From: Mycobacteriales bacterium
Lineage (GTDB): Bacteria; Actinomycetota; Actinomycetes; Mycobacteriales; CADCTP01
Direction of reading: 5' to 3'
Assembly (NCBI GenBank): GCA_035995165.1
Contig: DASYKU010000088.1
Span: 1-50,742 of the forward strand
DNA: 50,742 bases
How positions within the stretch are numbered: the first letter of the stretch is position 1; each line of letters begins with the position of its first letter. Made by a program: the position numbers and the translations under genes. Shown here piece after piece: positions 30,533 to 39,772 of this stretch. Under the pieces are notes generated by a model. That model searched no databases. It was not told where the DNA came from and worked only from the letters and a program-made list of their open reading frames with translations.

Positions 30533-32047
30533 TCACCCCGCGGAGCCGTCCGCATCCCCTACCGGAGAGCTAGGAAGCCGTACGGTGAAGGCGGTCCCGG
30601 CCGGCGAGCTGTCCACGGCGACCGTCCCGCCGTGGGCGTCGGTCACGGCCGAGACGATGGCCAGCCCGAGCCCGGTCGAGCCGGCCGCGCGGGACCGTGA
30701 CCCGTCCCCGCGGGCGAACCGCTCGAACACCCGCGGCAGCAGCTCGGGCGGGATTCCCGGTCCGTCGTCGGTCACTCGCAAGAGGACGGATCCGTCCTCA
30801 ATGGACAGTCCGACCGTGACGGTCGACCCGGCCGGCGTGTGCGTGCGGGCATTGCCGAGCAGGTTGGCCACCACCTGGTGCAGCCGGTCGCCGTCACCGC
30901 GGACCTCGACCGGGTCCGGCGGCAGCTCCAACGCCCAGTCGTGGTCGGCCCCGGCGACCCGGGCGTCGCTGACCGCGTCGACCACCAGCCGGCTCAGGTC
31001 GACCGGCTCGTGCGCGACCGCGGGACCGCCGTCGTGGGCGTTGTCGAGGCGGGCCAGCAGCAGCAGGTCCTCGACCAGTCCGGTCATCCGGGTGCTCTCG
31101 GACTCGACCCGCCCCAGCGCGTACGCCACGTCCGGCGGCACCGGGTCCCGCCCGCGCCGGGTCAGCTCGGCGTAGCCGCGGATCGAGGCCAGCGGCGTCC
31201 GCAGCTCGTGGCTGGCGTCGGCGACGAACTGGCGGACCCGGGTCTCGCTCTCCTGCCGGGCGGTCAGTGCGTTCGAGACGTGCCCGAGCATCCGGTTCAG
31301 CGCGGCGCCGACCTGGCCGACCTCGGTCCGCGGGTCGGTGTCGGCCTCGGCGACCCGTTCGGACAGGTCGACGGCCCCGCGGGCCAGCGGCAGCTCGGAG
31401 ACGCGGGTCGCGGTCGCGGCGACCCGGCGCAGCGGGCGCAGCGTGAGCCGGACGATGACCGCGCCGGCGAACCCGGCCAGCAGCAGGCCGGACGCGGCCA
31501 CCGCGGCGATGACGATCGAGAGGCGGGTCACGGTGTCGTGCACGCCCGACAGCGGCAGGCCGGCCACGAACTCGCCGCCGTCCGGGCCCGTGACAGCCCG
31601 CAGCCGGTAGTCGCCCAGGTCCCCGCCCAGGCCCCGCTCGTACGAACGCCCGTCGGCGGGCAGCACCAGCAGCACCTGCTCCTGCGCCGTGGTCAGCGAG
31701 GTACCGCCGCCGGCGGAGTTGACGACGGCGGCCGAGCTGACCTGGCCGCCGGAGATGAGCGCGCCCAGCGTGCCCTCGGCCTGACCGGCCACCAGCAGCC
31801 CGGGCGGTCCGCCGCCGAAGCCGCCGCCGTCTCCGGGCGCGGTCGACCCCGACGCGCCGGGGGACGGGGTCGGCCGGGACGGTCCGGGACCGCCGTCCTG
31901 GATCCGGCCGACCGCGGCGGCGAGCTGGCTGTCCAGCCGGCCGACGAGGAACGAGTTCAGCGCGAGCACGCTGACCACGCCGACGATCAGGCTCACCGCC
32001 GCCAGCAGGGCGAGCAGCGCGGCGAGCAGCCGGGCGCGAAGGGTCAC
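30533..32047 (-). CDS. OmpR-type sensor histidine kinase
   Basis: 504 residues. TM1 (about 8-33), an extracytoplasmic sensor domain with a Pro/Gly/Ser-rich stretch (52-83), TM2 (176-200), HAMP (201-255), dimerisation helix with H-box DASHELRTPLASIRGYAEL (His280) and HATPase_c with N box, DDGPGIPPELL and GLGLAIV. The organisation matches actinobacterial TrcS/TcrY kinases. GTG 32047 is 15 bp after the regulator stop, so both are in one operon. Confidence 0.92.
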   Translation of the reverse strand: MTLRARLLAALLALLAAVSLIVGVVSVLALNSFLVGRLDSQLAAAVGRIQDGGPGPSRPTPSPGASGSTAPGDGGGFGGGPPGLLVAGQAEGTLGALISGGQVSSAAVVNSAGGGTSLTTAQEQVLLVLPADGRSYERGLGGDLGDYRLRAVTGPDGGEFVAGLPLSGVHDTVTRLSIVIAAVAASGLLLAGFAGAVIVRLTLRPLRRVAATATRVSELPLARGAVDLSERVAEADTDPRTEVGQVGAALNRMLGHVSNALTARQESETRVRQFVADASHELRTPLASIRGYAELTRRGRDPVPPDVAYALGRVESESTRMTGLVEDLLLLARLDNAHDGGPAVAHEPVDLSRLVVDAVSDARVAGADHDWALELPPDPVEVRGDGDRLHQVVANLLGNARTHTPAGSTVTVGLSIEDGSVLLRVTDDGPGIPPELLPRVFERFARGDGSRSRAAGSTGLGLAIVSAVTDAHGGTVAVDSSPAGTAFTVRLPSSPVGDADGSAG

Positions 32048-32062
32048 CTGCGCATGGTGCCG

Positions 32063-32800
32063 TCAGCCGGCGGGACGGAGCACGTAGCCCACGCCGCGAA
32101 CGGTGTGGATCATCGGCTCCCGACCGGCGTCGATCTTCTTGCGCAGGTACGAGACGTACAGCTCGACCACGTTGGCCTGGCCGCCGAAGTCGTAGGACCA
32201 GACCCGGTCCAGGATCTGGGCCTTGGACAGCACCCGGCGCGGGTTGCGCATGAGGAAGCGCAGCAGCTCGAACTCGGTCGCGGTCAGGGCGATCGGCACG
32301 CCGGCCCGGGTCACCTCGCGCCCGTCCTCGTCCATGACCAGGTCGCCGACGACCAGCTCGCCGGACGAGCGGACCGCGGTCGCGCCGGAGCGGCGCAGCA
32401 GCGCGCGCAGCCGGGCCACGACCTCCTCCAGGCTGAACGGCTTGATCACGTAGTCGTCGGCGCCGACGGTCAGCCCGGCGACCCGGTCGTCCACCGCGTC
32501 CTTGGCGGTCAGGAACACCACCGGTACGTCGTGGTCGTCGGCTCGGATCCGGCGCAGCACGGCCAGGCCGTCCAGGTCCGGCAGCATCACGTCCAGCAGG
32601 ACCACGTCCGGCTTGAACTGCCGGGCCATGGTCACCGCGGTCGCCCCGTCCGCGGCCGTGCGCACGTCCCAGCCCTCGTAGCGCAGCGCCATCGAGAGCA
32701 GGTCGGTCAGCGCCGGCTCGTCGTCCACGACGAGCGCGCGAATGGGCGTCCCGTCCGGCCGGCGCAGGGCCGGGCGGGCGGTCTCGCTGGTCGTCGTCAT
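32063..32800 (-). CDS. OmpR/PhoB-family response regulator
   Basis: 245 residues. Receiver with DDE (26-28), Asp70 in VVLLDVMLPDLDG, and VIKPF. The winged-helix output domain contains LTATEFELLRFLMRNPRRVLS and VELYVSYLRKKID, close to TrcR/TcrX-type regulators. ATG 32800 is the start consistent with the domain; the reading frame extends upstream without homology. It is divergent from the DUF5666 gene, a likely target. Confidence 0.92.
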   Translation of the reverse strand: MTTTSETARPALRRPDGTPIRALVVDDEPALTDLLSMALRYEGWDVRTAADGATAVTMARQFKPDVVLLDVMLPDLDGLAVLRRIRADDHDVPVVFLTAKDAVDDRVAGLTVGADDYVIKPFSLEEVVARLRALLRRSGATAVRSSGELVVGDLVMDEDGREVTRAGVPIALTATEFELLRFLMRNPRRVLSKAQILDRVWSYDFGGQANVVELYVSYLRKKIDAGREPMIHTVRGVGYVLRPAG

Positions 32801-32976
32801 GGCACTGACGATCGGGCCCGCTCCTGTACGCGGGCTGTGGGCTCCCTGTGCGGGACTGATGGACGCATCTCGTGGCCCGTTCCCAGGCCGGACACAGCGT
32901 CCTGACAGGCATCGGGCCGAGCGTCGTCGGCACACCGGCACCGAGCCGGCGCGCCGGCACCACCCAAGGAGATCCG

Positions 32977-33852
32977 ATGGAACGCCAGGACCACCCCACC
33001 GGCACCGTACCGCCCGGCGAGGCGCCTGAGTACCCGGCCCAGCAGCCGTACCAGCGGTACGGCACCGAGCCGGCCGGCGCCGAGCCGCCCGCGTACGTCA
33101 CCGGGAACGCGCCCGACGGCACGCCCCGCTACTCCGACGGAACCCCCCGCCAGGGCGACGACATCCCGCGCTACAGCGACGGGACCCCGGCGTACGGCGC
33201 CCCCGCCTACGGGCCCGGGGTCCGGCCCGCCGGCACGCCGCCGCCGGCCGTGCCCCCGTACGGGACGCAGCCGCCGGCCGAGCCGGAGCGGCCGAAGTGG
33301 TCGACCCGCAAGACCGCCACCGTGACCGCGGTCGCCGCCGCGGCCGTGATCGCGATCGGCGGCGTGGCCGTCGCGCACTCCGGCTCCAGCAGCTCGACCG
33401 GCACCGCCCAGGGTGGTGCCGGCGGCACCGGACAGGGCGGTCCCGGCGGCGGCGGGTTCCCGGGCGGCGGCACGGCGGCCACCGGGCTGACCGGCGCGCT
33501 GCACGGCACGTTCGTCACCGCGGCCGGCGACGGCACGTACGTCACCCGGATCATGCAGACCGGGCAGGTGACCGCGGCCGGCGCGACCAGCGTCACGGTG
33601 AAGAGCACCGACGGCTACGCGAAGACGTACACGCTGTCCGGCGCGACGAGCGTCGACGGCGGGCAGGCCGCGGTGACCGACATCGCCACCGGCAACACCG
33701 TCACGGTGGTCGCCTCCGAGGCCGGCGCCGCGACCACGGTCCTGGACCAGTCGCTGGCGACCACCGGCACCGGCCCGGGCGGGTTCCCCGGCGGCGGCAC
33801 CGGCCAGCAGGGCGGCACGACGGGCCAGGGCACGACGGGCACCACCAGCTGA
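32977..33852 (+). CDS. Single-TM protein with Pro-rich N-terminus and DUF5666-like domain
   Basis: 291 residues. A cytoplasmic Pro/Tyr/Gly-rich region (1-105, repeats such as YSDGTP and AYGPG) is followed by one membrane helix (about 112-132), a Gly-rich spacer and a small beta domain (about 165-255, GQVTAAGATSVTVKSTDGYAKTY) typical of DUF5666. It ends with another Gly/Thr-rich stretch. AAGGAG precedes ATG 32977. It is divergent from the OmpR-type regulator, an arrangement often seen when such proteins are regulated by that system. Confidence 0.8.
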   Translation: MERQDHPTGTVPPGEAPEYPAQQPYQRYGTEPAGAEPPAYVTGNAPDGTPRYSDGTPRQGDDIPRYSDGTPAYGAPAYGPGVRPAGTPPPAVPPYGTQPPAEPERPKWSTRKTATVTAVAAAAVIAIGGVAVAHSGSSSSTGTAQGGAGGTGQGGPGGGGFPGGGTAATGLTGALHGTFVTAAGDGTYVTRIMQTGQVTAAGATSVTVKSTDGYAKTYTLSGATSVDGGQAAVTDIATGNTVTVVASEAGAATTVLDQSLATTGTGPGGFPGGGTGQQGGTTGQGTTGTTS

Positions 33853-33861
33853 CCCCCGTAC

Positions 33862-33898
33862 GGCGGCTCGGCCCGGCTCACCCACGGGCCGGGCCGCC
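33862..33898 (+). terminator. Terminator after the DUF5666 gene
   Basis: A 14-bp stem with one T-G wobble (33862-33875 with 33885-33898, GGCGGCTCGGCCCG) and a 9-nt loop begins 10 bp after the stop codon. No T-tract. Confidence 0.65.
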
Positions 33899-33938
33899 CC
33901 GTCGAGCCACCCCGACGCAGACCTGGCAGGGTGTGGGA

Positions 33939-35546
33939 ATGGCCGACACCGCCGCCCGATTCCATGCGCTCGCCGAGGACGCGGTCAACGATCTGCTCCG
34001 GCTCGAGCCGGAGCGCGCCACCGACCTCGGCGACCACCGGTACGACGACCGGCTGACCGACCTGTCCGAGTCCGGGCTGGCCCAGGCCGTGGCCGCGTTC
34101 GCCGACCACCGCGACGAGCTCGACAGCCTGGACACCGACGAGCTGGAGCCGGCCGACGCCGTCGACGCCGAGATCCTGCGGGCCGGGCTGGACCGCCGGG
34201 TGTTCGCGATCGAGCAGCTGCGCGAGCACACCTGGAACCCGCTGTTCTGGCTGCCCGGCGACGCGCTCTACCTGCTGCTGTCCCGGGACACCGTCGCGGT
34301 GGAGGACCGGCTGCGGGCGCTGGGCGGCCGGCTGCGGGCCGTGCCGGAGCGCCTGGCCACCGCCCGGACGACGCTGGAGAACATGCCGCGGGTGCACGTG
34401 GAGACCGCGCTGACCCAGATCTCCGGCCTGATCACGATGCTGCGGGAGGAGATCCCGCCGCTGGCCGGCACGGCGCCGCGGACGTTCCTCTCGGTCGAGC
34501 CGATGCGGACCGCGGCCGAGGACGCGCTGGTCGAGCACCGGGACTGGCTGCTGGAGCAGCTCGAGGACGCCGACGCCGACCCCCGGCTGGGCGCCCAGCT
34601 CTACGCGGCCAAGCTGCACCTGACCCTGGACGCCGACCTGTCGGCCGAGCAGATCGCCGCGGCCGCCCGCGAGCACCTGGACGCCGTCACCGCCGAGCTG
34701 ATCGAGGCCGCGACCGACTGGGTCGGGGCCGGCGAGGACCCGGTCCGGCGGGCGTTCGAGCGGGCCGCGGCCGAGGCTCCGGACGACGCCACGATCGTGG
34801 CGCTGGCCGGGCAGGCCCTGACCGAGACGACCGAGCTGGTCACCAGCAGCGGCATCGTGCGGGTGCCGGGCGACCCGGTCGAGGTCGAGGTGATGCCGGA
34901 GCTGCGGCGCGGCATCGCGGTCGCGTACTGCGACGCGCCCGGCGCGCTGGAGGAGGGCGGCCTCACCCGGTTCGCGATCAGCCCGACCCCGTCGGGGTGG
35001 GCGCCGGACCGGGTCGCCTCGTTCTACCGCGAGTACAACACCGCGATGGTGCGGAACCTGACCGTGCACGAGGCGATGCCCGGGCACGTCCTGCAGCTCG
35101 CGCTGGCCCGCCGCTACCGCGGCAACACGCCGGTCCGGCAGGTGCTGGCCAGCGGCTCGTTCATCGAGGGCTGGGCCGTGCACGCCGAGGAGATCATGGC
35201 CCACCTCGGGTACGGCGGCGTGCCGGTCCGCCTGCAGCAGCTGAAGATGCAGCTGCGCACGACGATCAACGCGATGCTCGACGCCGGCGTGCACGCCGGC
35301 GGCATGTCCGAGGCCGAGGCCCGCGAGCTGATGACCACGCGGGGCTTCCAGGAGGAGGGCGAGGCCGTCGGCAAGTGGCGGCGGGCGCTGCTGACCAGCG
35401 CGCAGCTGTCCACGTACTTCGTCGGCTACACGGAGCTGGCCCCGACCGTGGCCGGCCGGGACCGGTACGACGAGGTGCTCGCGCACGGCAGCCCGCCACC
35501 GCGGCATCTGCCGACGCTGCTCGGCGCGGCCGGGAACCCGGCGTAG
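33939..35546 (+). CDS. DUF885 zinc-metallopeptidase-like protein
   Basis: 535 residues. The zinc motif HEAMPGH (377-383) and the later EGWAVHAEE supply the expected metal ligands of DUF885 proteins, which are related to the M32/M3-like gluzincins. A role as a cytoplasmic peptidase is inferred; few members are characterised. There is no signal peptide. ATG 33939 has CAGGGT 6 nt upstream, a weak leaderless -10. The next gene, a lipoprotein, begins 5 bp after its stop and is probably cotranscribed. Confidence 0.85.
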   Translation: MADTAARFHALAEDAVNDLLRLEPERATDLGDHRYDDRLTDLSESGLAQAVAAFADHRDELDSLDTDELEPADAVDAEILRAGLDRRVFAIEQLREHTWNPLFWLPGDALYLLLSRDTVAVEDRLRALGGRLRAVPERLATARTTLENMPRVHVETALTQISGLITMLREEIPPLAGTAPRTFLSVEPMRTAAEDALVEHRDWLLEQLEDADADPRLGAQLYAAKLHLTLDADLSAEQIAAAAREHLDAVTAELIEAATDWVGAGEDPVRRAFERAAAEAPDDATIVALAGQALTETTELVTSSGIVRVPGDPVEVEVMPELRRGIAVAYCDAPGALEEGGLTRFAISPTPSGWAPDRVASFYREYNTAMVRNLTVHEAMPGHVLQLALARRYRGNTPVRQVLASGSFIEGWAVHAEEIMAHLGYGGVPVRLQQLKMQLRTTINAMLDAGVHAGGMSEAEARELMTTRGFQEEGEAVGKWRRALLTSAQLSTYFVGYTELAPTVAGRDRYDEVLAHGSPPPRHLPTLLGAAGNPA

Positions 35547-35551
35547 CGCCG

Positions 35552-36031
35552 ATGCGTCGCACCCGCATGCGCCGCCTCGCCGCCACCCTGCTGCTGGCCG
35601 CCCTGCCGCTCGCCGCCTGCGGTGGCGGCGGGAGCACCGACTCCGGTCCCGGGACGGGCACCGGGGTCTCGGGCGACGGCGGGTCGGCCGCGCAGACCGT
35701 GCTGCTGCAGCGCTTCGGCGGTATCGGCGGCAACCAGGACAAGATCACCGTGCAGCCGGACGGCCGCTGGGACCGGGCCGGGAAGGCCGGCGCCGACAGG
35801 ACCGGCAGGCTGGCCGCCGACCAGCGGGAGAAGCTCACGCGGATGGCGGCCGATCCGGCGCTGGCCGCGGAGGCCAAGCGGACGGTGCCCGAGTCCGACT
35901 GTTCGGACGCCTTCGACTACGCCCTGACGGTCGGGTCCACGAAGGTCGCATGGCGGGACTGCGGCTCGGCCACGAAAGCCCCGGCTACTGCCAATGGCGT
36001 AGCCCAGTTCATCCTGGATAGCACCAAATAG
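35552..36031 (+). CDS. Lipoprotein resembling emfourin (M4 protease inhibitor)
   Basis: 159 residues. A lipoprotein signal ends at LPLAAC (Cys23), so the protein is membrane-anchored outside the cell. After a Gly/Ser linker, the domain starts VLLQRFGGIGGNQDKITVQPDG, which resembles the SGGFAG-type start of emfourin-family inhibitors, and continues with helix and strand elements including DAFDYALTV. Two cysteines (SDC and RDCGS) may form a disulfide. The next gene, 163 bp on, encodes an M4 metalloprotease, the known target class of emfourin. The family call is inference from a short motif and gene order. It could instead be an unrelated small lipoprotein. Confidence 0.55.
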   Translation: MRRTRMRRLAATLLLAALPLAACGGGGSTDSGPGTGTGVSGDGGSAAQTVLLQRFGGIGGNQDKITVQPDGRWDRAGKAGADRTGRLAADQREKLTRMAADPALAAEAKRTVPESDCSDAFDYALTVGSTKVAWRDCGSATKAPATANGVAQFILDSTK

Positions 36032-36105
36032 CGGCAATCACTCAGTGAATTCGTAGCCACCGCCTGTCACCCACTCAGCCTCATTTCGCGCGCAGGTGAT
36101 GACGT

Positions 36106-36187
36106 GCGTCCATGTGGCCTGCCACATTGACGCCACCGCATCCCTCGTAGCTCGGCCGAAAGGCCGAGCTGGCTCCCGGGAAGGGAG
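36106..36187 (+). promoter_or_regulatory. Structured leader of the M4 protease gene with sequestered ribosome site
   Basis: Three hairpins lie in a row. 36106-36133: GCGTC, then ATGTGGC-CT-GCCACAT, then GACGC. 36149-36170: AGCTCGGCC-GAAA-GGCCGAGCT, a perfect 9-bp stem with a GNRA tetraloop. 36173-36187: CTCCC-GGGAA-GGGAG, in which the strand GGGAG is the ribosome binding site 7 nt before the GTG start. It does not match riboswitch classes that I can recall in detail. A thermosensor, a protein-binding leader or simple attenuation of translation are possible. Confidence 0.55.
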
Positions 36188-36194
36188 TACCGCA

Positions 36195-38471
36195 GTGAGA
36201 CGTGCCATCACCCTGGGCGCGGTGGCCGCGGTCGTCGTCGCCGTATCCGCAGGCGTCGTGACCGGTACAGCGCAAGCCGCACCCTCGGCCTCAGCGCTCG
36301 CCGCCCCGTCCACCCTCGCCGCCAACGGTGCCGCGGCGATGGTCGCCGCACGCCCCGCACAGCTGCACGCCGCCGTCGGCGACAGCTTCGCGGCCAGCCC
36401 CGTCATCCAGTCCAAGCAGGGCCTGCAGTACGTCCCGTACCAGCGGACGTACCAGGGCCTGCGGACGTACGGCGGCGACTTCGTCGTCGTCACGAACTCG
36501 TCCGGTCAGGTGCTGTCCACCGAGGTGGCGCAGACCAGGACCATCGCGCTCTCGACGCTGACCCCGGCGGTCAGCGCCGCGGCCGCGAGCGCCACCGCGC
36601 GGGCACAGTCCAAGGCCACCACCGTCGACGGCGTGAAGTCGATCGAGAAGATGGTGTACGCGCTGGACACCCCGCGGCTGGCGTACGAGGCCGTGGTGGC
36701 CGGGCACTCCGGTCAGGTCCCGAGCGCCCTGCACGTCTTCGTGGACGCGATGACCGGCAAGGTCATCTACTCCTACGACCAGGTCGCCGACGGCACCGGT
36801 AACGGTGCCATCTACGGCGCGGTCAGCATCGCCACCAGCGGCGCGGGCACGTCGTTCTCGATGACCGACCCGACCCGGCCCGGCATCGCCTGCCGCAACT
36901 TCACCACCGGCGCCGTGATGACCGGCACCGACGACGTCTGGGGCAACGGCGTCGGCACCAACCTCGAGACCGGCTGCGTGGACGCGCTGTTCACCGTCCA
37001 GCGCGAGTGGGACATGTTCGGCGCGCTGTTCGGCCGCAACGGCATCACCGGCACCGGCCGCGGGTTCCCCCTCGACGTCGGCCTCAACGACCTGAACGCC
37101 TTCTGGGACGGCTCCCGCGTCGCCGTCGGCCACAACCAGGCCGGCGCCTGGATCGGCTCCTTCGACGTGGTCGGCCACGAGTTCGGGCACGCGCTGGACT
37201 CCAACACCCCGGGCGGCCAGTCCGGCAACGGCGTCTCCGAGGCGACCGGCGACGTCATGGGCACGTCGGTGGAGTTCTTCGCCAACAATCCCAACGACCC
37301 GCCGGACTACAGCATCGGCGAGGAGATCAACCTCGTCGGCAGCGGTCCGATCCGGCAGATGTACAACCCGTCGCTCGTCGGCGACCCGAACTGCTACTCG
37401 GCCTCGATCCCGACCGCCGAGACGCACGCCGCCGCCGGTCCGTTCGACCACTGGTTCGCCCTCGCCTCCAAGGGCAGCGCGGCCGCCGGTGGCCAGCCGG
37501 CCAGCCCGACCTGCAACGGCTCGGTCGTCACCGGCATCGGCGAGCAGGTCGCCGCGAACATCTTCTACAACGCGATGCTCAGCAAGACCGCGGGCATGAC
37601 CTACCTGCGGTACCGCACCGCGACGCTGAACGCGGCGAAGAACCTGACCCCGGGCAACTGCACCAACTTCAACACGATCAAGGCGGCCTGGGACGCGGTC
37701 TCGGTGCCGGCCCAGGCGGCCGACCCGACGTGCGCCGTCGGTGGGGCCGTGACCGTGACGAACCCGGGTGCGAAGTCCGGCACCGCCGGCACCGCGATCA
37801 CGCCGTTCACGCTGACCGCCTCGCCGGCCGGGACGTACACCTGGTCCGCGAGCGGGCTGCCGACCGGCCTGACCATCGGCGCCACCACCGGCACCGTGTC
37901 GGGTACCCCGACCGCGGCCGGCACGTTCACGGTGACCGCCACCGCCACCAGCGCGGCGGGCTCCGGGAGCACCTCGTTCACGTTCACCATCGCCGGGGTG
38001 GGCGGCGCCTGCGCCAGCCCGGGCCAGAAGTTCGGCAACCCGGGCTTCGAGACGGCGTCCGCACCCTGGACGGCGACGGCCGGCGTGATCGGCGCGAACA
38101 CCGGCACCGGGGCCCCGCGCACCGGCACCCGGGACGCGTGGCTCGACGGCTACGGGACCACCCACACGGACACGTTGTCCCAGACGGTGACCATCCCGGC
38201 CGGCTGCACGGCCTCCACGCTGACGTTCTTCCTCAAGATCGTCAGTTCGGAGACCACGACCACCACCGCCTTCGACACGCTGTCGGTGCGGGTCGGCACC
38301 ACCACGGTGGGCACGTTCTCCAACCTCAACAAGGGGACGACGTACGTGGCCCGGTCCTTCCCGGTCGGCTCCTTCGCCGGCCAGTCGGTCGCGGTGACCT
38401 TCACCGGGACGGAGGACGCCAGCCTGCAGACGTCGTTCGTCATCGACGACACCGGGCTGAACGCGGCCTGA
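36195..38471 (+). CDS. Secreted M4 (thermolysin-like) metalloprotease with Ig-like and C-terminal domains
   Basis: 758 residues. Sec signal (1-29), FTP/PepSY-type propeptide (about 60-200, ending LHVFVDAMTGKVIYSY), then the catalytic domain: HEFGH (His328, Glu329, His332) with the third zinc ligand Glu349 in GVSEATGD, and a likely catalytic His in AAGPFDHWFALAS. A putative Ig-like (He_PIG) domain (about 520-625, GTVSGTPTAAGTFTVTATAT) and a C-terminal beta-sandwich (635-758) follow, probably for substrate or surface binding. GTG 36195 is chosen from the signal peptide and GGGAG. It is preceded by a probable inhibitor gene and followed by a strong terminator. Confidence 0.93.
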   Translation: MRRAITLGAVAAVVVAVSAGVVTGTAQAAPSASALAAPSTLAANGAAAMVAARPAQLHAAVGDSFAASPVIQSKQGLQYVPYQRTYQGLRTYGGDFVVVTNSSGQVLSTEVAQTRTIALSTLTPAVSAAAASATARAQSKATTVDGVKSIEKMVYALDTPRLAYEAVVAGHSGQVPSALHVFVDAMTGKVIYSYDQVADGTGNGAIYGAVSIATSGAGTSFSMTDPTRPGIACRNFTTGAVMTGTDDVWGNGVGTNLETGCVDALFTVQREWDMFGALFGRNGITGTGRGFPLDVGLNDLNAFWDGSRVAVGHNQAGAWIGSFDVVGHEFGHALDSNTPGGQSGNGVSEATGDVMGTSVEFFANNPNDPPDYSIGEEINLVGSGPIRQMYNPSLVGDPNCYSASIPTAETHAAAGPFDHWFALASKGSAAAGGQPASPTCNGSVVTGIGEQVAANIFYNAMLSKTAGMTYLRYRTATLNAAKNLTPGNCTNFNTIKAAWDAVSVPAQAADPTCAVGGAVTVTNPGAKSGTAGTAITPFTLTASPAGTYTWSASGLPTGLTIGATTGTVSGTPTAAGTFTVTATATSAAGSGSTSFTFTIAGVGGACASPGQKFGNPGFETASAPWTATAGVIGANTGTGAPRTGTRDAWLDGYGTTHTDTLSQTVTIPAGCTASTLTFFLKIVSSETTTTTAFDTLSVRVGTTTVGTFSNLNKGTTYVARSFPVGSFAGQSVAVTFTGTEDASLQTSFVIDDTGLNAA

Positions 38472-38486
38472 CCTGATCGCTCCGCG

Positions 38487-38517
38487 GGGGCGCCGGTCCA
38501 CAGTGGACCGGCGCCCC
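38487..38517. terminator. Bidirectional terminator between M4 protease and hydroxy-acid oxidase genes
   Basis: A perfect 14-bp stem (38487-38500 with 38504-38517, GGGGCGCCGGTCCA) with a 3-nt loop lies between two convergent stop codons. Confidence 0.85.
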
Positions 38518-38524
38518 TCGGGGG

Positions 38525-39673
38525 TCAGGGGCCGGACCGTACGGTGACCGCGCTCCGGTCGAGGGCGGCGATCGTCGGCCGCCCGGCCAGCATCAGGCAC
38601 TCCTCGAGCTGGTCGCGCAGCTGCTGCAGCACGCCGGTCACGGCCTCCCGGCCGCCGGCGGCGAGACCCCAGAGCACCGGGCGCCCGATCAGCACCGCGC
38701 TCGCGCCCAGCGCCAGCGCGACGACGATGTCCGAGCCGCGCCGGACCCCGCCGTCCAGCAGCACCGGCATCGAGCCCGGCACCGCGTCCACGATCTCCGG
38801 CAGCGCGTCCAGGCTCGGCACGGCCGCGTCCAGCTGCCGGCCGCCGTGGTTGGACACGATCAGCCCGTCCACGCCATGCTCCACGGCCAGCCGGGCGTCC
38901 TCGGCGGTCAGGACCCCCTTGAGCAGCAGCGGCAGGCTGGTCCGGGCCCGCAGCCAGGGCAGGTCGCGCCACGTCACCGCCGGGTCGAAGCGCTCGGCCG
39001 AGTGCCGCTGGATCGCCGACGTGCCCGGCGTCGCCGCGTGCGCGGAGCCCATCACGGCCGGGTCCACGTTCACCGCCCGGACGTCGTCGGGCAGCGTGAA
39101 GGACGAGCCGAGGTCCCGGGGCCGGCTGGCGACCCGGGGCGCGTCCACGGTGAGCACCAGCGCCCCCGCGCCGGCCTCCTCGGCCCGCGCGACCACCTCG
39201 GCGAACGCGTCCCGGTTGCGCAGCCAGTAGAGCTGCTGCCAGCGCGGGCCGTCGGTGGCCGCGGCGACCTCGGCGAAGGTCCGGCTGGCGAAGATGCTGG
39301 ACACGAACGCACCCCCGACCGCGCCGGCCGCCGCGGCCGAGGCGACCTCGCCGTCGGGGTGGGCCAGCCGGTGGTACGCCATCGGCGCGACCCCGAACGG
39401 CACCCCCCACTCGACCCCGAACAGGCTCGTACGCAAGGAGATCTCGGAGACGTCGACCAGCACCCGCGGCCGCAGCGCGACCCGCTCGAACGCGGCCCGG
39501 TTCGCCCGCAGGGTCCGCTCGGCGCCGGAGCCGCCGGCCAGGAAGCCGTACACGTCCGGGGGGAGGGCCGCGCGGGCGGTCTCGGCGACGGCCCGCAGGT
39601 CGCCCTCGTCCGGCGCCTCCGGCTCTGCGGCCGGACCCGCGTTCGCGCCGCGCTCGACCCACACCACCGCCAT
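38525..39673 (-). CDS. FMN-dependent alpha-hydroxy-acid oxidase/dehydrogenase
   Basis: 382 residues, the normal length of the LldD/glycolate oxidase family. SNHGGRQLD carries the catalytic His-Gly-Gly-Arg, GVPFGVAPMAYHRLAHPDGE is the FMN-proximal N-terminal block, and LLDGGVRRGSDIVVALALGA binds the FMN phosphate. It oxidises an L-2-hydroxy acid (lactate, glycolate or similar) to the 2-oxo acid; the substrate and acceptor cannot be assigned. ATG 39673 has GGAGGAG upstream. It is monocistronic, with a terminator after it. Confidence 0.88.
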   Translation of the reverse strand: MAVVWVERGANAGPAAEPEAPDEGDLRAVAETARAALPPDVYGFLAGGSGAERTLRANRAAFERVALRPRVLVDVSEISLRTSLFGVEWGVPFGVAPMAYHRLAHPDGEVASAAAAGAVGGAFVSSIFASRTFAEVAAATDGPRWQQLYWLRNRDAFAEVVARAEEAGAGALVLTVDAPRVASRPRDLGSSFTLPDDVRAVNVDPAVMGSAHAATPGTSAIQRHSAERFDPAVTWRDLPWLRARTSLPLLLKGVLTAEDARLAVEHGVDGLIVSNHGGRQLDAAVPSLDALPEIVDAVPGSMPVLLDGGVRRGSDIVVALALGASAVLIGRPVLWGLAAGGREAVTGVLQQLRDQLEECLMLAGRPTIAALDRSAVTVRSGP

Positions 39674-39772
39674 GCCCGGGCCCTCCTCCGTCGACCGTCC
39701 CCTGCCCACCATGCCCCATCCCGGGGCGCGCGGGAGTGGCCGGGTCCGGGCCGGTTTGGGACAATGAGGGGG

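Noticed and set aside
36096-36194. A c-di-AMP (ydaO) or c-di-GMP riboswitch in the M4 leader.
   Set aside because: The conserved cores of these classes as I know them are not present; only simple hairpins are seen.
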